From assembly GCA_013399875.1 (NCBI GenBank), contig VXAZ01007607.1, positions 348,505 through 412,504 on the forward strand: 64,000 nucleotides of DNA, given 5' to 3'. Of this stretch, positions 44,601 to 56,600 are shown in pieces. The notes beneath the pieces are model-generated. The model was not told the DNA's origin, searched no databases, and saw nothing but the letters and a program-made list of their open reading frames with translations. Source of the DNA: Gymnorhina tibicen (lineage: Eukaryota; Chordata; Aves; Passeriformes; Artamidae). The translations under genes were made by a program, and so were the position numbers. Within the stretch, counting starts at the first letter, position 1, and every line of letters begins with the position of its first letter.

Positions 44601-47600
44601 GTTTTTATCCAGAGGGAAATTCTGGGATCTTGGAGTGCCCAGAGCAGCTCGGAGCCTCCTCCTCTGTTATTTTATCCACCCTCACTAGAGGTCATTGCAT
44701 GCCACGACTTCAGCTTTGATTCCTCCACACTGGGAATCAGCCAGGAAGCAGCAGATTGATGGCACTCATCCCAAATATCCACGGGCTCGCCGCCTCCCCA
44801 CTTCAGCAAAAAAACCCACCCACGTTCCGCTTTTGGGGTGGTTTCACCTTTTTCTCCCCAAAAAACCCCCGGGCTGAGGTGAGATCAGGGTGGGATGGAG
44901 GGCAGGAGATGCTGAGGATGAGGAGTTCAAATCCCATTCCTGAGGTGAGGCTCAGGGGCACCTGCTCCCTCTGCAGCGCCATTAATTAACATTTCCCTTC
45001 TAATTTTTCCCTTTCCGTGCTCTGAATGGTTCCCAGCATTTTTTTTTTTTGTTGGTCACCAAATCCCTGCCCACCAATCCCTCCTCAGATTTGCTGCCCT
45101 TCCCTCGCTCCCCCCCTGCCAGAGCTTTGCTTGGCACGGGATAAAAAAACCCCACAAGTTTGGGGCTGTCAAAACAAGAATTAAAAAATAGCTGCTTGCT
45201 GTTCCCACAAAACACCTCCCTCTCCTCCAAAAAAAAAAAAGGAACAACAAACCCCAAACCCTCTCCTCCTGCTGCCTTTCCCTGCCTCCGAGGCCACGAG
45301 AGCTGGGAATGATTCCTCAAAACTTGGGAAGAGCTGAGGGCACAGCAAAGCCCCCGGGGGGGGGGGATAATTCCCAAGAGAATCCAGGGTGGGGAGAGAT
45401 CCATGGAAGAGGGAGAATTCCTGCAGTTCCAGCACAGCTGGATCAGCCCTTCCCAAATGAAAAACAACAACAAAAAAAAGCCAGGAAGTGAAATTCCAGG
45501 CAGCTTTTCCTGGGCCCAGAGCCACTGAGCAGAGCAAGAACACACCAAAAAGAAGTTTTACCACTGCAGAGATGGTGGAAAACAAAATTTTTTCCATCCT
45601 CCTCCCACACGGTTTTTGTGAGGGTTTTTAGGCACGAATTTAGGAGGTTTTGGTTTTAAGGGATCAAACGAAGAGCCCAGATCCTCATCCCTCCAACTCC
45701 AGGTCCCTGTGAGTGTCACACACAGCTGGAATTGCTAAAATAATCCCATTTTTAGAGTGGCAGCACCCAAATTTGGGTCTCGCAGCGGCTGCAGGCAGTA
45801 CCTGTCGGTAAAGGAAGGATCTGCTCTTGCACTTCACCTCCCAGAACTCCAGTCCCCTAAAAAAAAAAAAGCCAAAAAAAAAGGCATTTAAATCAAATTT
45901 CAAGTGGTTCTTTTACCCACAAGTCGCAGGTGAACGGGAGTAATTAACCAGCGCTGCCCTAATTAAGCTGGAGCAGCACCTGGGAACACCTGAGAGCTCC
46001 TGTTGGGGGACACAGTTCCTTCCTACACGTGGAAAATAATCTGATACTCACACAAAAGATATAAAAACCCACAAATCGAGGTACCACACAGCAGAGAGGT
46101 GTGAGATTCGACCCAAAAAGGGCCCAATTCCTCCTCTCTCCACCTCCTTTATCCCAGATTTTCCTGCCCCGTGTTGCCTTAAAATCCACTCAGCTCCACG
46201 AGAAGGGTCCAAAATCCTTTGGAAAAATATCCTTTAGGCTTCGAAAGAGAACAAAACCCTTTTTTTTTTGTGTTTTCCGAGTGGGAAACTTCCATTTTTC
46301 CTGTCAATCTCGTGGATTAAAAAAAATTCCCAGCTGTGGGGTTTTTTTTTTTTTTCTCTCCCAGCTGGCAGCAGAACCCAGCACCTTGCAGGGAAGAAAA
46401 AGCTGCTCCCCCAAGCCAGGTGGGCACATCCTGGGTTTTTTTTGGGACACTCCACTCCCCTTCCAGCGTTGCTCAGCAACTGGGGCTGATGGGAGGAATG
46501 GTTTTCACATTTCACAGTGGTCAGCTCCAAAAAAAAAAGGAAGGAATGGGGAAGAAAAGCTGCTTTATGTGACAAAGAAACTGTGGTTTGTCCTTCTGCG
46601 CTTCCTCCCCTGGGACAGAAAATAAACCTCCTTAGGTTAGGCTAAAAAAAAAAAAAGTTAAAAATTCTATTTATTGAGCTTTTCTGATTGTCTCAAGCTT
46701 TTAGGAACAGTTTATTCTCCTCCTGCAGTGAAAAAAAAAAATCCGAGTGTTTGATAAAATCGAAGTGTTTGAGGGATTTTTGCTGTTTTATTTGCAATAT
46801 TTTATTTATTTGAGCCCCATCCCCTGCGAACGCTCTCACAGGGAAATTTTTCCAGATTAAAAGGAACCGGGACACTGGAATTAAAAAATAAAAAACCAAC
46901 CCCTGAACAAAGGAACAAAAGAACCCTCACAACATTTAAATCTGACACTAAGCCCCCCCAAACCCCACAATTTTGGGTTTTTTTTCCTTTTAAATCAGAA
47001 AACTCAGGATTGTGGTTATTACTGAAGCATTCCAAGGGAGTTAAACACCACCCCCCCCCCTTCAGCCTAAATATGAATTAAGCGAATTTCTATCAATAAA
47101 TTATAAAAAATGACTCACTCTAAAACACAGGTTTGGCTTCGTGTGTCACCGAAACCGAAAATATCCCAGCAGGAAGGAGCTGGGTGGGTTTATTCCCATT
47201 TTTTTTTCTCTTTTCAGGGTTGCTTCCTCTCCCCGAGCTGCTCCTGGCCCCGCGTGGGATGGGTTTGTGGGGGGAGTTATGCAAGGAGCCCTGGCGATTT
47301 CCCTGTTTTCCACTCAAACTGAGGAATTAAAACCCGTTTTCCTGGATTTGAAAGGTCCCCGGGGGCTCCCAGGGCACCTCCTCCACGAGGTGATTCCCAG
47401 GGCAGCTCAGGATGTCGCTGCCTGCAGGACCAAAAAAAATTCCTGGGGATGAGGAAGGTTTCACCGTCCCCGCTGTGTCTCTGAGCATCCTTTTCCCCTC
47501 TTCCCATGGGAACTTCCAGCTCCAAGAAACAGGGAAACGTTTCCAGCTGCCCATTCCCACCCGGAATTACTAAAACGACCTCAATCGCTTCTGTGTTTCG

Positions 47601-50600
47601 GCACCAACACGAGCAGGAAAAGCAGGAACTGGGAAAGATGGAAGGAGCTGGGAGGAACTGGGAGACCAGGGGAACTCGGGGCACACAGATCTCTTGTGTT
47701 TTTCCAAATCCCTCCCAGCTTCGAGCTGAAAAATGGCAAAACTGGGGAAAGGAGCAGCGTTTGCCAACCACTCTTGAGGCTTGAGGTTTTGGAGCGTGGC
47801 TCTTGCTGTTCCAGCTCACAAATATTCCAAATTTAACAGAGGATCCTTGGGAAAACTACCCCCCCACCCCCCCAAAAAAAAGGGTTTTTTTTTCCTCCAA
47901 TTAAAAATGCAGTTTGAGACAGGTTTGCTTTCAAGCTGAGGCACAACAGACAGAGAGAGAAGGCAGCAGGAAAGCAAAAATCATGTTCAGGTGATAAATA
48001 TCCATGATCTTTCTGGGAAAAAAAACCCCTTCCAGTTTCTGCTTAATTCAGCCACTTCATTTCAATACTTGCAAGACCTGGCCCCGAAAGAACCTGATCC
48101 TCAACTCTCTTTTGTTTATGTAATATTGGATTTCCCTTCACCAGCATCCCCTGGGAAGGCAGTGGGAGTTACTGGTGTCAGCTGGGTGGGATCTGCAGCA
48201 CTGACCCAAGCCTTGGCCGGGTGTTTTTCCCTCTATTCCCAACTTTTTTAGGCAGAGGAGGGGAAAAAAAAAAACCCCAATCCCTTGGCGGAGGTGGTTT
48301 TTAGCCACCAAAATGAGGGTAAACGCTGCAAAAACACCTCACAGGAACTGCTCCCTGCCAAATTCCCAAATTCCACGCTCCAGCTCGCCACATTCGGCTT
48401 CTCCACGTCCAAACAGCTGGAGCAGCTTCCCTGCCCTCCTTCCTGCTCATCTTTTTCCCTCTGGATAGCAGGGGAGGAGAGCAGGAGGAATGGCCTTGTC
48501 CGAGCTGTCCCTCGGCACGGGGCAAGCAGGAAATCCCTTCCCAAAAAAAAAAAACCCCTCTGGAAGCAGCTGTCCAGGCCCAAGCTGAGTGCCTGGGCTC
48601 TCACCTGTGCTCATAGTGGTGGGACAGGAATCCAGGAGCAGGCTGGATCTCCAGCTGGAGCAGGGTCCTCACAGGGCACTGGAACGGGGTCTCGGAGTTG
48701 AGCGAGCGGAAGGTGCTGAAGTCGTGGGTTCCCAGCAGGAATTTCGCTGCCTCCCTCATGGCCGGGAAGTCCAGGGGGCTGGAATCGAACAGAGGAGGTG
48801 GGAGCAGGAGGCTGGGAAGGGCTCAAACCCCAATCATTAAGCCAGGCTCAAACCCCAGTGAATTAAGCCAGGCTCAAACCTGGCACGTAGATTCCACGTT
48901 CCGCACGAAACGCATTTCCCAGCTTGGGAGCCTGCCTTGGAGTGATCCAAACCACGAACCCAGAGGCCAAAACGACCCCAGGTCCGCAGGAATTCAAAGC
49001 CCCGAGGCTCTTCCCGAACTTTTATCCTGCTGTGCTTCCCAGAACAGCCCCAGTCACTCTGCCCCAGCTCCCGGCTCCAGCGCCAGAGCCGAGATTGCCC
49101 CGCGCCCGAAAAACTCCGGAAGGTGCTGCCGGCTGAGGAAAACACCGAAATATTTGGGATCACAAAGCCCCGTGGTGGTTTTTTCCCAACCTCTGGATCT
49201 GCAGCAGGCAAAAAGGCGGAGTCGGGAAGGAGCAGGGATGGGATGAGCGAGAGGTGAAACCGGGGCAGAGGCAGGAGGAAGGGCCAAGGGTAAAACTCGG
49301 AATTTCTCCTGCAGGTTTTTTCATTTGGAATATTTATAGCTCTGCCCCAAAGAGGCTTCAGCAAAGGAACTGAGGCAGGTTTACTGATGGATTTGCTTCT
49401 TTTCAGTGTATTTTTGCAAGTTTCTCCTCCCAAGAGAAGCCTCAGCAGGTACACCCCCGAGCCCTGGCTTAGGTTTTTTAGGTTTGACCAGAAATCAAAA
49501 TGTTTCTGAAGACAACAACAAAAAAAAAAAAAAATAAAAAAAAAAAAACAAAACCAAAAACCCCCAAACAAACAAACAAAAAACCCCAAACAAACAAAAA
49601 ACAAAACCAAAAACCCCCAAACAAACAAACAAAAAAAAAACCCCAAACCCCCAAAAAACACACCAAAAAAACCCCCACCGCAAAAAAACAACAAAAACCC
49701 CGACAAAACAAAAAAAAAAAAAAATCAAGATCAGATTTTTCCAGCTTTTCCAGCATCATTCCATATTTTTTCCCCCAGGAAAAACAACCTGAATTGTTCA
49801 GGGAAAAAACACCCTGAATTACAGAATCCACACTGACGGCTCCTCACTGGAAATTCAGACACCTACAGGAGTTTCATGTGAATTTTGCAGCGTCTGGACT
49901 CAATTAAATGCTGCTTCCTAAAGCCTGAGATTCGGGCACATCGTGCACATTTCATCTTTATTCACATTTTGCCGTTTCATGTTGATTTTTCCCCTCCGCA
50001 GCCCGCAGAAAAGAAAGTCAGCAGTTTAAAGTCGGGCCTTGTCATCTTCATTCCTCTCCTCACACAGCTGAAATGATGATTTTTTTTCCATGCCCCACAG
50101 TTGTTATCCCAAAAGAGGTGAGGGACTGACCACAGCTTTTTATAATGTCTAGGAAACCCCCAGGTTTCTTGAATTTATCTCGGTACAACATAAACTAAAA
50201 GGACAATAACAAATTAATTTCTGGGGTTTGTTGGCTTTTGTTTTTTTTTTCCCCTCACCTGCTGTTCATCAAGCCCTAAAATCTGAATTTTTTTTAACGG
50301 CACTGGGTTTGTTTTGCTTCCCTTGCCTGATCTGTTGTGTCTGGGTGGTTACTCCAAGGAAAAAAAGGGAATACTGTTTGTTTTTGTAGGGTTGGCGGAG
50401 CCATTGGCTCTGGTTTTCCAAACACACAAATCCCTCAGGGCGTGGCAGGGGAGATNTGTTTATCAAGCCCTAAAATCTGAATTTTTTTTAACGGCACTGG
50501 GTTTGTTTTGCTGCCCTTGCCTGATCTGTTGTGTCTGGGTGGTTACTCCAAGGGAAAAAAAGGGAATACTGTTTGTTTTTGTAGGGTTGGCGGAGCCATT

Positions 50601-53600
50601 GGCTCTGGTTTTCCAAACACACAAATCCCTCAGGGCGTGGCAGGGGAGATTTTACAGAGGAGATTTTGGGGAGAAATGACTGAGAAAAGAACCCTGAGCC
50701 TTCTTTTTTCCCTTATTTTAGCTGCGGACTCGCACCTGAAATTCTGATTTCCCCTCTGCGGCACAGCAGGATGGGCAAAGTAAGGAAACCTGAGGAAAAC
50801 GCTCCTCCCTCCCATGGGCAGGGACACAAAAATCCCTGCTGGGCTCCCCCCCGGAGATTCCAGCAGAGCCAGGTGTGCTCGGCACAGGTGGAATGGTCAG
50901 GAAGAGCTGAAAGTGGCAGCTCCCAGGGAATGGAACTCCAGGAATTTCCTCCTTGAAACCTCGTCAAGAGGAACGGGGGAACGAGGTCTCTCAGGTGGGA
51001 ATTATCCCCTCCCCGTTCCCCACAAAAGCCAAGCCTGCCGTGGAATCCCAGGATTGCTGAGGTTGGAAAATCCCTCCAGGATCAGAGTCCAGGCTGATCC
51101 CCAGCCCAAAGCTCTGAGTGCTCCTGGGACACCTCCAGGGATGGGGACTCCAAACCTCCCTGGGCAGCAATTCCCACGTCTAACAACCCTTTCCATGGAG
51201 AAATTCCTCCTGGTGTCCAACTGAAACCTCTCCTTGCGTGCAGCTGAGGCCGTTCCCTCTCCTCCCGTCCCCGTTCCCTGTCCCAGAGCCCCACCTGGGG
51301 CTGTCCCCTCCCGTCAGGGACTTGTGCAGAGCCACAGAATCCCCTCTGCTCCCTCTTTTCTCCCTCCCCGCGGCGCTGATTCCCTAATTTTCCTTCCGGA
51401 GCGTTGCTGAGGTCTCTCCCCAGGGAGCCTGACTCACCCTCCTGCAGGAGCCCAGCACAGGTCCCGCTCGAACACGGGGATTTGGGAATAGTGGGCACAG
51501 CCCAGGAGCAGCCGGTAGATGTAGGTCCTGGAGAGGGCACAGAAGCGGGCGTGGAAGGTGCTGGGCACTCGCTGGGCACTGAGGATGCTGCGGGACAGAG
51601 GGCACAGGGTGAGAGGGACGCGGGTGCCGCGCCCGAATCCAAAAGCTTTTCCGCTGTCCCCACACAGGCGGGAACTGGAATGTGAAGCCACGCTTGGGAT
51701 TGATGGAATTATCACAGAACTGTGGAATTTTTGGGCGAAGGGATGGTAAAGATCATCCAGTGCCACCCCCTGCCACGGGCAGGGACACCTCCCACTGTCC
51801 CAGGTTGCTCCAGCCTGGCCTTGGACACTTCCAGGGATGGGGCAGCCACAGCTTCTCTGGGAAATCCATTCCAGGGCCTCCCCACCCTCCCAGGGAAGAA
51901 TTCCTTCCCAGTACCCCATCCAAAGCCACTCTCCGTCAGTGTGAAGCCATTCCCTGTGTCCTGGCACCGCAATCCCTGAGGAAACGTCTCTCCCGAGGGT
52001 GACCCAGCAACTTGGGACACTTCCCCCTCTGCTTTGGAGATCCCAAACGGAGAGGGAAGGACCCCCCAAGGACAGCCCCCTCTGTGCCCACCCCAAAGGC
52101 AGCTCCTGCAGCAGATGGAGATGGTTCAAAGGCGGTCACCTCCCTCCCCCCTCCCCTCAGGGCCTCCAGGACTTTGTGCAGCCAGGAAAATCCCGACACC
52201 ATCGAGGTGGGGTGGGAGTGAATCCAGCAGAACGCTCCGTGGGAACCCTCCCACTCCCCAGGGACAGCCCCAAAAGCCATTCCCTGCGCACATCCATCTC
52301 CCACCGACCCCAGGCCACCCAAGAAGGAGCTCCCCAAGCAGCTGAACTTCCCCGTTTTCTTCTACAGGCAACAGGGAGAAAGCTCCCTGTTCCTCCAAGC
52401 CACCGCGCACAGCCCGGGAGCCGGAAAGGAAGGGACAGAGGCTCTCAGACAAAATTCTCCCCGTCAGGGAAGGAAAGGGAGCTCCCCCGAGTTCCTGCAC
52501 CTCTCCCACAGCTCTGTCACGCACTGGGTGTGACTCTCCCTCGCCCCAAAGTCCTGGTGCTCCCCATCCTGCAGGAAAAAGCCAGCGGGGAGCCCCTGCC
52601 CAGAGCCACGGCGCCCGCAGGTGCTGCCTCAGAGGAGACCTCTCCTTAGAAGGGAGTTTTTCTCCTGCTGTTTCGCCCTCCTGCCTTCGGAATTCAGCGA
52701 GGGGAAAGGAGCCAGGGCAGCCAAAAAAACCCAAGACAGATCTGGGACCACAAATGTCTATATTTACTTTAAAAAAAAGGTTGGCGCTCCGGGGATTTTT
52801 GCCAGCTCAAGGGCCTCTGGCTCACAGCCCTCCCCCGGCTCAGGCCACAGAGGGAGAAATTACAGCTGAGCCACAACAATTTGCAGTAACGAGCCCAGGA
52901 ATTGCTCCACTGCTGTAAACCATCGGGAGAAGTGCAGGCTCCATCCTCCAGGCCCGCAGCGGGGTTTGAAGCCAGGACCTCCAGCCTCCTCTAAACACAA
53001 CAATAAAATTATTCCATTTATTTCCCTCTGTCTGCGTGCCTCCACAAGCACACGGGCTGTCTCGAGCTCCTTCTGTTAACACTTGGGTGGTTTTTATTCC
53101 ATAACCATCCTTTTGGGAAGGTTCTTTCAGAGGAGCCTGTTTCTGCTCACATAATTCCCGATGAAATTGTTCCTTTCAGCCAGGAATGTTTTCCCAGAAT
53201 TTATTCCAGCAGCTGCATTTCAGGCCTTGCTGAGATCCTGTTTTTTTTCAAAACGGGTGAATGACGGTAAATAAAGACCTGTGGCATTTTTCACCTTTCC
53301 AACAGAGCCTGAATTTCAGAGGCCAGAGGGGAAAAAAGCTCCAGGACATTTAACTACAGATGGATTTTATGAGGCAAAAATCATCCTGCTCTCCCCACTG
53401 TAACAGCATCCAAAACCCAACTTGCAGGAGGTGGGAGGAATCCCAGCTCTGCCTCGTCACTCCGGCAACTTTCATTGTGTGGTTACAAAACCAGGAACAG
53501 GAGGTGTGAGACTCCCACGCTGCCAGTCCTGCTTCAAGGACAGCCAAGTCCTCCTAAAACGACTCCAACTCTGGAACACTCCCTGAGTTTTGGGGGAACA

Positions 53601-56600
53601 GGATCCTTTCAGATGTGTTTTGCAAGTTAAAAGAGACAGAGCAGGGACATCGGGCCACGAAGAGGGATTTGTGGCTCACGGCACACTCAGCCAGCCTGGA
53701 ATCCCGTTCCCCTTCCAAGCTCCATCCACAGCAACGCCTTCCCACCACGATCCCTTCCCTCCCTCAGCCACATCCAACTGCAACCACATCCAAGTCCGGA
53801 GTTTTCTCTGCAGCGTGAGCAGAGCGTTCCCGCTCCTGGCACAGGGGTTTTTCCAGAGGGAGGGATGGGGGTCGAGGATGTGCGGGCTCATGCCCGTCAC
53901 CCTCTGCTTAACAGGAAGCAGATGAAGCAATTTTGGGAAGGTTCAGCCTTGGGGAGAAGGAAAAGCTGGGCTGATAAGCTCGGATTAACTGAGCATCCTG
54001 TCAGAAGGTATCGCATCCCCAAAGGTACCCGCCAGGCCTCAGAGTGAAACAGAACCTTCCCCACCCGAGATCCCACTCCTGGCTCATTCTGGAGATGCCC
54101 CGTGGCTCAAAGCTTCCTCCAGCAGCCACTCTGGTTGTTCTTGGGCTGCTCAGCGCTGGTATCACCAACCTGGCTGTGGTTATGGACCTGTCTGACCACC
54201 CCTCAGCACTTTCAGCTCTCCAGGACAACTTACTCCATTAAAACCTGACAGCACAGCTTAATTCCAGGCCTAAATTCAGGGCAGAGGGGCTGGGATTCAG
54301 GGGTTGGTGGCACAGAACAAGCTGGTCACTGCAGTGGCACCCTCTGCCTGTAAAATCAGCTCCCAGACTGCTTTAAGGAAGGAAATCAGAACTCTGACCC
54401 AACTCCACGTCCCCTGGGACTGCTGCAACATCCAGAAAAAGGGTTTGGATTTCCAGGCCCTGACCTGGTTTCCAGCGTGAGCAAAACGAACAATCAAAAA
54501 ACCCTGCACAAATTCTATTTCAAGATTTTTTTTTTTTTTTTGAATTGTGGGAAAAATTGCATCCAGCCCCACCCCACAGCAGCTGCTTTAGAGTCTTTCC
54601 ACCCATGTCAGGGGAGGCGAAAGCTGCCAAGGGACAGGAACTCCCAGCTTGAGAGAGGGAGATTTTCTCTGCGGCCTCTAGCTGCAGAGGAACTGAGCTT
54701 GCTGCTTGAAGAGGAGCTGGGTTTGGAAGTGCCAAAATGTCAATCCTCTCATATCCCTGTCGTATCCCACCTCGGGGTCGGGATGCAGGGCCTGCCTTGT
54801 CCCTGGGGCTGCGCTGGAAAAGCAGGGAAATCAGAGCCCGCTTTTCTTTCAGGCACCCACTTTGCTTCGAGGCTCGGCCAACCCCGCAAATTTTCGCAAA
54901 GAAGGTGGGGAAAAGGGGCAGAGAAAATTCCCTGGTGGCTTTCTGGGGCCGACATTCCCGCACTTCCTACAGCAGCCACGCTCTGGACCAAGCTCAAGCA
55001 GTGTCAGAGCCACCTCTCCCTGCCCTAAGCTGAGCTCACCCACCCAAAAACAGCCCAGGAGGGTCCTCCAGCAACACCCGAGCCAACAGGGCCAGCCAGG
55101 AGATTGTCAGGATGGAAGGGAAAAGCCAGGCTGCCCTCACCACGTCCCCAGAGCCGTCAGGGGACCGCCAGAGGAGCTGCAAACATCAGGGAAAAGAGGT
55201 CAGATAAAACAAAGATAACGCACGGGAACTCGGTGCCTGCAGATACGAGGCTCTCGCAGCGCCTTCCTGAGCTCACATTCCAGGGATTTCGCTTCCTCTT
55301 CCCCCCCTCAGCCTCCGCCGCCTCCCCTGGCGCTCGCCTGGGGGTGAGGGGAACGCAGCTCCCGCTGCACCGAAGATCCCGGGGATAAAAAAACCGCATT
55401 TAAATAAAATTCAAAGCGCCGCTCGGCACGCAGCTCCAGAAACGCTGCAGGAGGAGAACACGGTGGGAGGCGGGGGGGGAAAAAAAAACCCGCACCGAGG
55501 CCCGGAGAGCTGCAGGCACCGGCCGATTCCTGGGCTGGGATCCCGGCCGCAGCACCCCTCCCGCGGCAGCCAACTCCAGGCCGCCGCCGCCCCGGCCACC
55601 CGCCGGGGATTCGCCCACCGTGGAGCCACCGTGCCCCCTCAGGACATGGCCCAGCAGAGCCCCCTCCTCCCGACCCTGGCTCCTCGCATCCCCCAGGAAG
55701 GGCCCAGCAGCCCATCCCTGGTTTTTACGAGGTCAGGAGAAGGCGCGGAGCGAGCCGTGCCGGGGACGTGGCCCCGCGGCGGCCGCAGGCAGGGAATTCC
55801 TCGTTCCCGGGAAAGAGCAACGCCGTCATCCACCCCTCCCTCCCTCAGACCCCAAACTGCTGGAGCCCCCCGCACGTTGAGAGCCGGATTTGGGGTTCCC
55901 CGAGCTCTGGAGAACCGGGATCCTCACAAGAGGAGACGCGAGGCCGATGCCGGGCTCCAAACCCCAAGGGCCGTGCCCTGTCAGCGCTTGGGCCAGGCCT
56001 CACAAAGGAGATTTTAGGAAATAAAGCAGGGAGCGGACTTCCCAGTCACGCCGCTGTTCTCGCCACAGCCCAGATTTGGCTTTTAGCCTAAAAACCCCAA
56101 TTTTTTCGCTCAATCTACGCTCGAGCCATAAAAACGCACCTGCGGGGAAGGACACGCGGGAGTGACAGCTGACAGAGACCTCGGGAAGCAAAGCAAAGAA
56201 CGCGAAATTCCACCCATCTTTTGAAACCTTCCCAAGCCGCGGTGGTTTATTCCCGCGACCGAGGCCCGCTCCTGGCAAGAAACTGCTGTTTTCAGGATCG
56301 TTTCCTGGGCTCGATGCAGGATCGGCTCTCCAAGGAGCAGTAACTGAGAGGTGACAAACTCGCGGCGCCCGGGGAAGACCCAACCCTTGGGATTCAAGGG
56401 AATTAGGGAATGATCGATGAGGGGCTGGCTGTTCGCTAAACAATGTATATAGCCTGCTCAACAGAAAGAGAGGATGCAAGACTATTGATACGGAGGAAGC
56501 AGCTTGACCAGAGATCCTGTTTTTGGACCCTCAAACCAGCTTGAATCAGCTTTAAGATTTGGACTATGGCCAAGGACCTAGAGAGCATGCGCAAAGAAGA

